From an uncultured Collinsella sp. (GTDB lineage Bacteria > Actinomycetota > Coriobacteriia > Coriobacteriales > Coriobacteriaceae): 64,000 bases of DNA. The stretch spans positions 62,001-126,000 of the forward strand of contig CALJMO010000052.1 in NCBI GenBank assembly GCA_937982065.1, read 5' to 3'. Below the pieces are notes generated by a model that had not been told where the DNA came from, searched no databases, and saw only the letters and a list, made by a program, of their open reading frames with translations. This document shows, piece by piece, positions 49,753 through 58,326 of this stretch; position 1 is the first letter of the stretch, and each line of letters opens with the position of its first letter. The translations under genes were made by a program, and so were the position numbers.

Positions 49753-50863
49753 GCCATAAAATGCGGTCGCGGATATACGCGCCCAGCATGGGCACGGTAA
49801 ACCGGACGAGGCCGTATCCGGCAGCCTCGATGACGCGCTCGCGAATCAGGCTTGCGCGATATTTACTCGCCCAGCTCTGGGTACGATCGCAGCGCTCAAT
49901 GATATCCGCCATGTGTGTCGGCTTACCCTCGTCAGCAGCCATGGCCTCGATAAAGAGGCGTTGTGGACTGCGCAGCCCGTAATACAGAGGCGCGTCAACC
50001 GCTTCGTAGAACTCGGAGACGGCATCCGCATGGCCATCCTCGACATCGCACCTTTCAATGACCTGTGAGCCACGCCGGACGGCAGAGCGCCACATGTAAT
50101 AGCCCACCAGCTGAACCATATAGGGATGCCCCATGCTCTTGTGTGCCGCAAGGTCCGCCGTCTCCGCGTCAACGTAAAGGCCAGCGTCTTTGACCGTCTG
50201 GATATATGAATCACGCACCTTGGGCAAAGAGATGGCCCCCAGCGTACGCTGCTGGGCACGTCGCAAAAACGTCACGCTCGGCTCTTCGAGCAGATCGTCA
50301 ACCATACTGGGTAAGCCGGCGAACACCAGCGCAAGACCGCGCTGGTCGCTATCGGGCAAGCCCGTGGCATCCTGGTCTCCGAGCACTTGCTGATAGAGAA
50401 CGGCCAGCGCCGCCAGCTCCTCGATAGACGCAGATTGAGCCTCGTCAATCGCAAACAGTATGCCCTTGCCTGGCCCGAGCTTCTTAAGGCGCTCGTTGAC
50501 CAGCCCTCGCAACGTCTCGCCCTTTGCTCGCGCCGTCTCGACCGACATCCGCCCAAACGACGGACCGAGCTCCATTGACGTCACAACGGGTTTATTCGAG
50601 CGAAGCGCGTCGGCCAAGCGATCGCATAAGCCAAGCGAAGCGGAATCGGAGACAACCGCCCATCCGCGCTCATTGGCTAGACGTTGCAGTTCCCGCAGGA
50701 GAACCGTCTTGCCGCAGCCGCGGTTTCCCGTAATGAGCATGAGCCTACCCGGCGCTCCGGCGCCGTTGTCGAGCCCTTCCTCAAAATCTTCGATGACCGA
50801 CTCGCGACCGATGAGTATCGGAGGCCGCTTGCCAGCCGTGGGCTTAAAGGGATTTGGATTCAT
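49745..50863 (-). CDS. AAA+/Cdc6-like ATPase with winged helix, copy 2
   Basis: A 372-residue relative of the protein at 46098. Walker A is TGNRGCGKTVLL (~46), Walker B is GILFAIDEAQSA (~140), a sensor-like LVFAGLPSMV (~178), shared RRAQQRTLG and a C-terminal helical region that may be a winged helix. AGGAGG precedes the ATG. Its stop overlaps the start of the UvrA2-like gene, so the two are co-expressed. Phased TTATACC repeats lie just upstream. Role unknown. Confidence 0.85.
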   Translation of the reverse strand: MNPNPFKPTAGKRPPILIGRESVIEDFEEGLDNGAGAPGRLMLITGNRGCGKTVLLRELQRLANERGWAVVSDSASLGLCDRLADALRSNKPVVTSMELGPSFGRMSVETARAKGETLRGLVNERLKKLGPGKGILFAIDEAQSASIEELAALAVLYQQVLGDQDATGLPDSDQRGLALVFAGLPSMVDDLLEEPSVTFLRRAQQRTLGAISLPKVRDSYIQTVKDAGLYVDAETADLAAHKSMGHPYMVQLVGYYMWRSAVRRGSQVIERCDVEDGHADAVSEFYEAVDAPLYYGLRSPQRLFIEAMAADEGKPTHMADIIERCDRTQSWASKYRASLIRERVIEAAGYGLVRFTVPMLGAYIRDRILWHE

Positions 50864-50896
50864 GTCGGCCTCCTCGGATTGGCAAACCCTGGTAAT

Positions 50897-50928
50897 AGTT
50901 ATACCAACTTATACCGAGTTATACCAAT
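50897..50928 (-). promoter_or_regulatory. Three 10-bp-phased TTATACC repeats upstream of ATPase copy 2
   Basis: TTATACC recurs at 50899, 50909 and 50919, exactly one helical turn apart. On the gene's strand this reads TTGGTATAACTCGGTATAAG, then TTGGTATAACT. It sits 34 bp before the start, where an operator or an overlapping -10 region is expected. Confidence 0.55.
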
Positions 50929-50931
50929 TTA

Positions 50932-51034
50932 ATCTGACAAAGGGACTGACAATTTGTCACGCTGGCACCAAAACCAATTTGTCAAGGACTAGAGGACCAG
51001 AAAACCTACCATTTCTACCCCGTCCCCTAATGGC
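50932..51034. repeat. ~105-bp repeat, right copy of inverted pair
   Basis: Reverse complement reads CCATTAGGGGACGGGGTAGA, then AATGGTAG and CTTGACAAATTGGTTTTGG, matching the element at 45909-46015. It directly follows the Tet(M)-like gene and supplies that gene's last codons and TAG stop. Confidence 0.8.
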
Positions 51035-53036
51035 ACATGTGGCCGAAAAACTCGGCATCTGCTGCTCGCCAGGGGCGGAAGGTGGAGGGATCGACCTTTA
51101 CGTGCGCCGCGGCGGGTACGTCGTACCATTTGACCGTGTAACCGGCACCGTGAGAGCAAAAGACCGAATCAGGCGTGTTGGGTAGATCGGCCTCGGGCTC
51201 ATAGGCGGCAGTCTCGATTACACGCTCGGCATCATGGCAAGCCGCATAACCGGCGAACTCCAGGTACAGATGACCGCGGCCGCTTGTGTAGGCAGCTACC
51301 TCCAGGGCATAGTCCTGCACCTCGGATGCCGGCACGCGACCCACAAGCTTCGCCCGGTCCCCTGCCATCGTCGGCGGCTCGTACTCGGCACCCATGCGCG
51401 TGGCATCTGAAAGCGCCCGGCCCACGCACTCCCCCGGCACCTCGAGCTCAAAGCGATACCACGGCTCCAGCAGCACCGCCGCGCCGGCCTCACGCGCCTG
51501 CATCAAACCCTGGCGAATCGCGCGGTACGTGGCCTGGCGAAAGTCGCCGCCCTCGGTGTGCTTGGCATGCGCGCGGCCGCCCGTGAGCGTAATGCGTACA
51601 TCTGTGATGGGCGAGCCGGTCAGCACGCCCAGGTGATCGCGCTCCATGGCGTTAGTAAGTGCCAGACGCTGCCAGTTAAGATCGAGCTCGTCGGTCGAGG
51701 TCACGGTGCCAAACTGCACGCCCGAACCCGCTGGCAACGGCTCCAGGCTCAGATGCACCTCGGCATAATGGCGCAGTGGCTCAAAGTGCCCCACGCCCCC
51801 GACCGGCTGCGAAATAGTCTCCTTATAGAGAATGCCGCCAGACTCAAAATCAATCGAAAGGCCAAAGCGATCTGCCAACACCCGCTGCACGACCTCGAGC
51901 TGCACGGCGCCCATCAGCTGCAGGTGAATCTGCTCCAGATGCGTATTCCAGCTTACGCCGAGCATGGGATCTTCGTCCGCCAACTCAGTCAGCGCTTTGA
52001 ACACCGCATGGACATCGTGTTCGCCCGGAAGCACCGTATAGGTGAGGACCGGCGCAATGACAGGCGCATCGCCCGCAGGCTCCGCGCCCAGGGCATCCCC
52101 CGGGCGAACGTGCGCAAGACCCGTCACGGCACAAATACCGCCAGCAGCAACTTCTTGGGCAAGCTCATACTTCTCCCCGTTATAGATGCGTACCTGATCG
52201 ACCTTCTGCTCCCATGCCTCGGCACCGGAACGTCCGCCAATCATCTGCTTGGCATGCAGCGTGCCGCCGGTCACTTTAACCCATGCCAAGCGCTCGCCGC
52301 GATCCCCGCGGCTGACACGATAGACGCGCGCGGCAAACTCCGGGAGCCACGCCTGTTCACGCATCAGCGCGCATATACCATCCAGCAGCTCGTCCACGCC
52401 CCGGTCCTTGAGCGCCGAGCCGGCAAAGCAGGGAAAGAGCTTGCGCTCGGCAACCATGCGCGACAGCGTTGCGACGGAAAGCTCACCCGCTTCAAGAAAC
52501 TCCTCGAGCGCCGCCTCGTCCAACGCAGCAGCGTCCTCCTGAACGGCACCGCCCGCCAACAGTTCGCTGGCATCCAGGCAGCCTTCAGAAAGACGCTGCC
52601 CAAGCTGTGCCAGCAAAACATCGCGGCCGGGATTCTCCAAATCGATCTTGTTGATAAAGATGAACGTTGGGATGTCATAGCGCGCAAGCAGGCGCCACAG
52701 GGTTTCGGTGTGCCCTTGCACGCCATCGTTGGCACCCACAACCAAAATCGCATAGTCGAGCGCGCGCAATGTGCGCTCCGCCTCGGCAGAAAAATCGACA
52801 TGCCCCGGTGCATCCACGAGCATGACGTGGGTATCGCCATGGTCGAGCACGGCCTGCGACGAGAAAATCGTAATGCCGCGCTCGCGCTCAATCTCGTTCG
52901 TATCCAGATGCGAATCGCCATCGTCCACGCGGCCGCGCTTGCGAATGCGACCCGCGTCGAACAACATGGCCTCGGCCAACGTGGTCTTGCCGGCATCGAC
53001 ATGCGCCAAGATTCCAACGACCGCTTGCTTCGACAT
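51027..53036 (-). CDS. Tet(M)-like/EF-G-like translational GTPase
   Basis: About 669 residues. Start ATG 53036 has AGGAGA upstream (MSKQAVVGILAHVD). GTPase motifs: GILAHVDAGKTTLAE (G1), RGITIFSSQ (G2), VDAPGHVDF (G3), FINKIDLENPGRD (G4). Domains II-V follow as in EF-G. Overall it resembles the Tet(M)/Tet(O)/Tet(W) ribosomal-protection group and its chromosomal homologues, but known resistance determinants are ~640 residues and I cannot claim tetracycline resistance. The last stop codon lies inside a repeat. The 53037-53280 spacer before the acetyltransferase gene shows no gene. Confidence 0.85.
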   Translation of the reverse strand: MSKQAVVGILAHVDAGKTTLAEAMLFDAGRIRKRGRVDDGDSHLDTNEIERERGITIFSSQAVLDHGDTHVMLVDAPGHVDFSAEAERTLRALDYAILVVGANDGVQGHTETLWRLLARYDIPTFIFINKIDLENPGRDVLLAQLGQRLSEGCLDASELLAGGAVQEDAAALDEAALEEFLEAGELSVATLSRMVAERKLFPCFAGSALKDRGVDELLDGICALMREQAWLPEFAARVYRVSRGDRGERLAWVKVTGGTLHAKQMIGGRSGAEAWEQKVDQVRIYNGEKYELAQEVAAGGICAVTGLAHVRPGDALGAEPAGDAPVIAPVLTYTVLPGEHDVHAVFKALTELADEDPMLGVSWNTHLEQIHLQLMGAVQLEVVQRVLADRFGLSIDFESGGILYKETISQPVGGVGHFEPLRHYAEVHLSLEPLPAGSGVQFGTVTSTDELDLNWQRLALTNAMERDHLGVLTGSPITDVRITLTGGRAHAKHTEGGDFRQATYRAIRQGLMQAREAGAAVLLEPWYRFELEVPGECVGRALSDATRMGAEYEPPTMAGDRAKLVGRVPASEVQDYALEVAAYTSGRGHLYLEFAGYAACHDAERVIETAAYEPEADLPNTPDSVFCSHGAGYTVKWYDVPAAAHVKVDPSTFRPWRAADAEFFGHMCH

Positions 53037-53280
53037 GGCTCTCCTTTTATTACAAGCCCATCGCACGCGGCAACGGGCGTTCACGCTCCACACTGGATGA
53101 TACAATTTACGGGCCGGCGGGCGAAGCGGGCCCTATCCCCCGACCGAGCTCATCGCCCTGCGTTGCCGCGCGGCGATTTTCGTAGGTTCGCGCCTTGCGA
53201 AAGCCGGCACCTCCCCTTTTTGTCTGCCCGGGCTCATCTGGGGCGATAACAACGCGAGCCCCACAACAACGCGTTTTACC

Positions 53281-53308
53281 AAAAATGGCCCCACTCGGGG
53301 CCATTTTC
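53281..53308 (-). terminator. Terminator of the acetyltransferase gene
   Basis: AAAATGGCCCC-GAGT-GGGGCCATTTTT on the minus strand, after the stop at 53342. Confidence 0.8.
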
Positions 53309-53341
53309 GTTCGTGCGAATTGTTGATACGCGTCCCCGCTC

Positions 53342-53830
53342 TTATGCCTCGCGCAGCCAGTCAAACGCAACACGCGGTGTGCCGTCCGACACATACACGA
53401 TGCCGGCGCGCTCAAACCCCGCCTTGATGCTCGCCCCCTGCATGGGCAGGTTGTCCTGATGCGTGTCGATACGCAGGTGATCGGCACGCTCCTTGGCAAA
53501 GGCAAACATCGCAGCCGCGATACCGTGCACGGTGCCGTCGGATGCTACACGGTGCAGCACGGCATACGGAGTGTCGCTGCGCCATTGCCCGTCCTCAATT
53601 ACGTCATAGCACTCGTCCGGGCCCGGTAAAAAGGCAAATGTCGCCACCACGCGGCCGCCGACTTCGCACACATAGCTACCACCGGCGGCGATATCGGCAG
53701 CCAGCTGCTCGGCAGAAGGCGTGCCCTCGGGCCACTGCGTGGCGTTGCCATGCGCGCGCATAAAGGCACGGGCCGCGTCATAGATAGCCATGACAGCGGG
53801 AATGTCGGTATCGAGGGTTTTTCTGATCAT
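53342..53830 (-). CDS. GNAT acetyltransferase
   Basis: A 162-residue protein with the GNAT fold pattern: MIRKTLDTDIPAVMAIYDAAR at the N-terminus, then VVATFAFLPG, YAVLHRVASDGTVHGIAAAMFAFAKE (acetyl-CoA site) and LRIDTHQDNLPMQGASIKAGFERAG. The last block is the typical HxDNxPM of acetyl-CoA-dependent small-molecule acetyltransferases. Substrate unknown. The start ATG (53830) is preceded by AGGTCGCCGCG and a possible GTG one codon upstream. Confidence 0.9.
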   Translation of the reverse strand: MIRKTLDTDIPAVMAIYDAARAFMRAHGNATQWPEGTPSAEQLAADIAAGGSYVCEVGGRVVATFAFLPGPDECYDVIEDGQWRSDTPYAVLHRVASDGTVHGIAAAMFAFAKERADHLRIDTHQDNLPMQGASIKAGFERAGIVYVSDGTPRVAFDWLREA

Positions 53831-53907
53831 CACGCGGCGACCTCACGTTTATTGGTATCACTTTGATTGAGCAATGATACCAACGTTTGGAGAGGGGCGC
53901 GAAGCAG

Positions 53908-54204
53908 ATGGGAAGCAAAAAGCGAGCCGCCTGGTCAAAGGCCAAAAGCGAGTTTTTGGGCGCTGCCACCGGCGGCGATATGAGCGACCTGTTTGCGCGC
54001 GAGGACGAGCGCCGCGACGCCCTGGACGCCGAGCGCGATGAAGCCTGGCGCTACAAGTCGTGCGAGCGCAAAAACCGTTACGACACGCGTGCCGAGGCCG
54101 AGGCAGTTATGGCCGACTGCGAAAACCGTGGGCGGCGCGGCTTGGCCTGCTACAAATGCGAATACTGCGGTGGATGGCACCTGACGTCGCACCCTTGGAA
54201 ATAA
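53908..54204 (+). CDS. Small zinc-ribbon hypothetical protein
   Basis: A 98-residue charged protein ending in CYKCEYCGGWHLTSHPW. The C-x2-C-x2-C pattern followed by WHLT is common in small bacterial and phage proteins of unknown function. The N-terminal part is mostly Arg/Lys/Glu/Asp, so it may bind nucleic acid. Start ATG 53908 lies after GGAGAGGGG; an in-frame TTG at 53887 is an alternative. Confidence 0.7.
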   Translation: MGSKKRAAWSKAKSEFLGAATGGDMSDLFAREDERRDALDAERDEAWRYKSCERKNRYDTRAEAEAVMADCENRGRRGLACYKCEYCGGWHLTSHPWK

Positions 54205-54252
54205 GCGCTGCATCGGCACGGCATTGACAGAGTGCCAGCCATCGCACGAAAG

Positions 54253-54957
54253 CTACGGGCGCGGCGGCACCAAAACATCGTAACGAACGGCCTTGCCCGC
54301 AAGTTGATAGCTCGGCTTAACGCCGGCAAGCAGCGGGCCCTTCACCGGCCGCTTGATAACGACCTTGCGCGGGTGCACCGCAAGCGCGGCTTCGACCAGC
54401 GTCTCCTCATCGGTACATGGCCGTTCCAGATGGTGCAAGAGTTGGAACTTCTTTTTGACCGCCGCACTTTTGGTGCGCTCGGGAAACATGGGGTCCAGAT
54501 ACACCACGTCGGGAGCCGCGAGCTCGCCCTGCTCGATCAGCTCAGCTGTATGGCGAAGGCCGGCAATGCTGTCCTCGCCCGCATGAAGGCGCATGCGAGC
54601 CACGGCAGCCGCAAGCGCCGGATCATCTGCCGCGCGATCCAGGGCATCCTTGAGGAGCGCCGCGATCACGCAATCCTGCTCATACAGATCGACGGTAAAG
54701 CCCGCGGCCGCCAGCAGCAGCGAATCCTCGCCAAAGCCCGCCGTGGCATCAATCGCCCATGGCCGCTCGATGCCTTTTGCGCGCGCAGCCTTTACCAGCA
54801 ACTCTTGTTGCAGACAGCCCTGTTTAAGCCGCGGAAGCATGCGGGTGAAATCGGCGCGCAGCTCCATCGTGCCGTCGGTGAGCGTGAGGCCCTCGGACTT
54901 CCCGATCAGCTCAAGCCCCGCGGCCCGAGCAACAGAAAAGGGATCGACGACGCCCAT
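54253..54957 (-). CDS. rsmJ: 16S rRNA (guanine-N2)-methyltransferase RsmJ
   Basis: A 234-residue class I methyltransferase. AdoMet motif: WAIDATAGFGEDSLLLAAAG (~68-87), then VDLYEQDCVIAALLKDAL (~91). The catalytic DPMFPERTKSAAVKKKFQLL (~155) is diagnostic for RsmJ/YhiQ, which methylates G1516 of 16S rRNA. GGAG precedes the ATG. A stand-alone gene. Confidence 0.92.
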   Translation of the reverse strand: MGVVDPFSVARAAGLELIGKSEGLTLTDGTMELRADFTRMLPRLKQGCLQQELLVKAARAKGIERPWAIDATAGFGEDSLLLAAAGFTVDLYEQDCVIAALLKDALDRAADDPALAAAVARMRLHAGEDSIAGLRHTAELIEQGELAAPDVVYLDPMFPERTKSAAVKKKFQLLHHLERPCTDEETLVEAALAVHPRKVVIKRPVKGPLLAGVKPSYQLAGKAVRYDVLVPPRP

Positions 54958-55020
54958 GGGTACTCCTTAACAAGCAAAACGAATACGTGAGTGCCGTTTA
55001 TGTCGGCACCCAACCGTCCG

Positions 55021-55164
55021 CTATTGTCCCACATGCGACATGGCCCACAGCATCGCAATGCAAAGCACCGCCATCAATCCCGTGCACACGGCAGCGATCA
55101 CAGAATCACCCATGCGCCTTCCCAATGATTGCGGCTCGCGCACTTGCCCTGCTCCGTACATCAT
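55021..55164 (-). CDS. Small single-pass membrane protein
   Basis: A 47-residue peptide starting at ATG 55164 after AGGAGGAGCC. Sequence MMYGAGQVREPQSLGRRMGD is followed by one hydrophobic segment (VIAAVCTGLMAVLCIAMLWA) and SHVGQ. An inner-membrane peptide is likely. Function unknown. Confidence 0.65.
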   Translation of the reverse strand: MMYGAGQVREPQSLGRRMGDSVIAAVCTGLMAVLCIAMLWAMSHVGQ

Positions 55165-55392
55165 GGCTCCTCCTTGAGACCAGCTCCTTGTTACGGCCTC
55201 ATCATCGCAGCGCCGCACATGGGCTGCCATCGATTTGCCTTACAGCTGGCTTTCCTTTTTGAAAGGTTGGACCGTGCAGGCAAGAGACGCTTTCAAACGC
55301 GTGCATCGCCCCGTTGAACTACAATGTGCTTCACCATATGTGCAGCACATGAGGTGCGCCAGGTTGGCGTACTCGTATCGAAAGGACCAGCC

Positions 55393-55794
55393 ATGAGCTT
55401 CACTCGCAAGACTCTCAAAATCCTTGCTCTCATCTACTTTGTTTTGGGCATCGCCAGCCTCGTCACCGCCGGCGTCGGTATCGCCACGGGCGGTCTCGAT
55501 TCCACGTACGGTTCGTACGCCACGCTCGCAGCGGTCGTGCTTATCGCCAAGGGTCTCGTCGACCTTGCCGCAGGCGTCGCCGGTATCAAGGGCGCCAACA
55601 AGCCTTCGCAGGTGGACGGCGCGTTTAAGCTCGGTATTGTTGCCGCGGTCGCCACGCTTGCCCAAGCGGTGCTCACGCTTCCCGCGTTTGGCGGCGACGC
55701 CATCAACTATGGCGCCTTTGTCATCGTGGTGTACGACCTGTTCTTTGTTCAGCAGGCACACGCCGTTAAGGCCGAGAACAAGGACCGCCTATAA
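55393..55794 (+). CDS. Four-helix membrane protein, unknown function
   Basis: A 133-residue protein starting at ATG 55393 (AAAGGA upstream). Four hydrophobic stretches (ILALIYFVLGIASLVTAGVG, TLAAVVLIAKGLVDLAAGVA, LGIVAAVATLAQAVLTLPAF and AFVIVVYDLFFVQQA) make an inner-membrane protein. The pattern resembles small DUF-type four-helix proteins common in Coriobacteriia. Function unknown. Confidence 0.8.
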   Translation: MSFTRKTLKILALIYFVLGIASLVTAGVGIATGGLDSTYGSYATLAAVVLIAKGLVDLAAGVAGIKGANKPSQVDGAFKLGIVAAVATLAQAVLTLPAFGGDAINYGAFVIVVYDLFFVQQAHAVKAENKDRL

Positions 55795-55831
55795 GCGCTC
55801 GCTTCTCATAACCTCTGCAGCCAAGCAACTA

Positions 55832-55868
55832 AAAAGGGCCGATCGCGCATCTCCGCGGTCGACCCTTT
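55832..55868 (+). terminator. Terminator of the four-helix membrane protein gene
   Basis: AAAGGGCCGATCGCG / CGCGGTCGACCCTTT with two mismatches. Confidence 0.6.
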
Positions 55869-55884
55869 ACGTTTGCCCAGACAA

Positions 55885-55921
55885 AACCTACCAAAACAAA
55901 CCTGTCCCTTTTTGGCAGGTT
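55885..55921. repeat. AACCTGCCAAAAAGGGACAGG palindromic repeat
   Basis: AACCTACCAAAA-...-TTTTTGGCAGGTT with GTCCC in the loop, starting one or two bases after the stop of the RlmA-like gene. Another GGGAC-core repeat. Confidence 0.6.
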
Positions 55922-55922
55922 G

Positions 55923-56738
55923 TTAGCTGTGGCGGTACTCGGCGATGATGAAGTCGATATCGGTTTGAAGGGTGTCCAAGTTTGCCAGGCGCTCTTTGTC
56001 GGCAGGGCGCGTGCGGTAGTAGTACGGCGTCATCTGGAACACCGCCTCGATGTCGGCCTGGGTCTGGAGCGTAATGTTCGCAGACACCCGCCGCGTTCCG
56101 ACCAACTCGAGTTCGGTGGTCTGCGGCAGCTTCTCGTCATTAAGATATGGCGTGTCGTAGAGCACTTCCTTAAGCCCAAACAGATGACGGGCACCCGGCA
56201 CCACGGTATAGAGTGAGCCCTCTGGCGCCAGTACGCGGGCAAACTCACGCTCGTTGAAGGGAGCAAAGAGCTCGGTCACCATATCGAAGGCGCCATCGGC
56301 CACGGGGATATCCTTCATGTTGGCCACGAAGTAGGTCGCATCGCCGCGCTTGGCGGCCAGGCGCACCATTTCTTTGCCCAAATCAAACCCGTAAGCGTCC
56401 ACGCCCTGCACCGCGCCCATGGCGCTGGTGTAGTAGCCCTCGCCACAGCAAATATCGAGCAGCGTCATGGGACAGTTCGTAGACGCGGCACGTCCAGACA
56501 CCCGCTCGCGCACCAGCTCAACCATCGCATCGCGCAACGGCGCATAGTAGCCGCGGTTCAGAAAGTCACGTCGGCTGCGCGCCTGCGACTTGGGATCGCC
56601 CATGGAGTCGCCGCTCTTGGACGAGCGCAGTAGATATAGATAGCCCTCGCGAGCACGGTCAAACCGGTGTCCGCCCGCGCATGCGGCCCCACGCTCATTG
56701 TCCACCAACGGCTCATGGCAAACGGGACACAACAACAT
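55923..56738 (-). CDS. 23S rRNA (guanine-N1)-methyltransferase RlmA-like
   Basis: A 271-residue protein. N-terminal zinc finger CPVCHEPLV...CAGGHRFDRAREGYLYLL is the RlmA/YebH signature. The AdoMet domain shows LLDICCGEGYYTSAM (~95) and GFDLGKEMVRLAAKR. RlmA methylates G745 (or G748 in Gram-positive types) of 23S rRNA, which can affect macrolide/tylosin sensitivity; the exact position here is unknown. Start ATG follows AAGGAG. Confidence 0.9.
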   Translation of the reverse strand: MLLCPVCHEPLVDNERGAACAGGHRFDRAREGYLYLLRSSKSGDSMGDPKSQARSRRDFLNRGYYAPLRDAMVELVRERVSGRAASTNCPMTLLDICCGEGYYTSAMGAVQGVDAYGFDLGKEMVRLAAKRGDATYFVANMKDIPVADGAFDMVTELFAPFNEREFARVLAPEGSLYTVVPGARHLFGLKEVLYDTPYLNDEKLPQTTELELVGTRRVSANITLQTQADIEAVFQMTPYYYRTRPADKERLANLDTLQTDIDFIIAEYRHS

Positions 56739-56794
56739 GGCAACTCCTTAGCGCGAACAACACAACGCCCACCATTGTCGCACGCCTCCCCCAC

Positions 56795-56852
56795 CTAGTC
56801 ATTGGGGACGTTCTTAAATGACTAGTCGTTTAAGAACGTCCCCAATGACTAG
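56795..56852. repeat. Near-perfect 24-base-arm palindrome, AAGAACGTCCCCAATGACT family
   Basis: AGTCATTGGGGACGTTCTTA, then AA, matched exactly by its reverse complement after a ~10-base spacer. One arm of it recurs at 10921-10948. Lies between the divergent RlmA-like and MATE genes. Confidence 0.8.
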
Positions 56853-56916
56853 TCGATTAGGAGTATCATCATCTGCGCAAATAAGCACGAAAGAGCATGT
56901 TAGAGATTGAGAGCGT

Positions 56917-58299
56917 ATGGCTGATACCGCATCTAAGCACATTGACATGACAACCGGCTCGCTGTGGCGCAATATTCCCCTGTTCGCCTTCCCCGTGGCC
57001 GCCACGAGCATCTTGGAGCAGCTATCGAACCTCATCGCCACGGTCATCATCGGTAACTTCTCGGGCGACCAGGGAACCCTCGCCATGGCGGCGGTCGGCT
57101 CCAATGTTCCGCTTACCAGTCTTATGCTCAACCTGTTTATTGGCATATCGCTTGGCTCCAACGTGGTCATCGCCAACGCTATCGGCCGCAACGATCAGAA
57201 CATGGTCAAACGCGCCGTCCATACCTCGATTTTAATGGCGCTCGTGGGCTTTGTCGTCATCGCTCTGGGCGAGATCTTTGCCGAGCCCATGCTCGCCGCG
57301 CTCAACGTTCCCGCCGAAACCATGCCGCTCGCTTCGCTCTACCTACGCGTCTTTTTGCTGAGCATGCCCTCGATTTTGCTCTACAACTTTGAGGCCGCGA
57401 TCTTCCGCTCCGTCGGAATCACCCGCATGCCGCTGCAGGCGCTTGCCGTGTCCACCGTCCTCAACATTGGCCTGGACCTCATCTTTGTCCCCATACTCCA
57501 CTGGGGCGTCGCGGGCGTCGCCATCGCCACCGCCATCGCCTACACCGTCAGCGCCGCTACGCTCTTTGTCCGCCTGCTCAAGACCGACTCCGTCGTCCGT
57601 GTCACCCCGCGCGACTTGGCTATCGACCCCGTCGCCCTCAAGCGCATCGTCAAGATCGGCCTGCCCGCCGGCATCCAGAGCGCCGTCTTTGCCGTCGCCA
57701 ACATCATCATCCAGTCCGCCATCAACAGCCTGGGAACCGAGGTCATGGCAGCATCGAGCGCCGCCATGAGCCTGGAGTACGTGTGCTACAACCTGCTCAA
57801 CAGCTTTAGCCAGGCGTGTACCACCTTTGTGGGACAAAACCACGGTGCTCGCCAGATCGACCGCTGCACCAAGACGCTCAAGGTCTGCCTGGTCGAAGGC
57901 GGTATCGTTGCACTCACCACGATTATCGTTATTGTCGGCCTGGGGCGCGAGATCTTGTCGCTCTTTAACAGCGATCCCAACATCGTCTCGATCGGCTATA
58001 TCCGCGTATGTTCGATCTTCCCGGCGTACGCCTTTAGCATGTTCTACGAAAACATGTCCGGCTACCTGCGCGGCTTTGGCATCTCGCTCATGCCCGCCCT
58101 CATCACCATGATTTGCGTCTGCGGCATTCGCTTCTACTGGGTGTTCTGCGTGTTCCCGCACTTCCGCACCTTTGCGAACATCATGATGGTTTACCCCATC
58201 AGCCTGGGCACCACGGCGTTCTTTATGGTCGTGGCGGTATTACTCTGCCACCCGGCACGCACCTATCGCGCCACCAAAGCCAAAGCGACAGCCCGCTAA
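56917..58299 (+). CDS. MATE-family efflux transporter
   Basis: A 460-residue membrane protein with 12 hydrophobic segments in two MATE halves. Typical blocks are LFAFPVAATSILEQLSNLIATVIIGNF near the N-terminus and AASSAAMSLEYVCYNLLNSFSQACTTFVGQN at the start of the second half. It exports drugs or metabolites using Na+ or H+. No local regulator. A REP-like palindrome lies upstream. Confidence 0.92.
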   Translation: MADTASKHIDMTTGSLWRNIPLFAFPVAATSILEQLSNLIATVIIGNFSGDQGTLAMAAVGSNVPLTSLMLNLFIGISLGSNVVIANAIGRNDQNMVKRAVHTSILMALVGFVVIALGEIFAEPMLAALNVPAETMPLASLYLRVFLLSMPSILLYNFEAAIFRSVGITRMPLQALAVSTVLNIGLDLIFVPILHWGVAGVAIATAIAYTVSAATLFVRLLKTDSVVRVTPRDLAIDPVALKRIVKIGLPAGIQSAVFAVANIIIQSAINSLGTEVMAASSAAMSLEYVCYNLLNSFSQACTTFVGQNHGARQIDRCTKTLKVCLVEGGIVALTTIIVIVGLGREILSLFNSDPNIVSIGYIRVCSIFPAYAFSMFYENMSGYLRGFGISLMPALITMICVCGIRFYWVFCVFPHFRTFANIMMVYPISLGTTAFFMVVAVLLCHPARTYRATKAKATAR

Positions 58300-58326
58300 A
58301 CGCCGCACTCAACGCCACGCCAGTCA

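Noticed and set aside
51558..53249. Plus-strand open frame (563 codons) opposite the Tet-like gene
   Set aside because: The GTPase on the minus strand has G1-G4 motifs; the plus-strand frame has no features.
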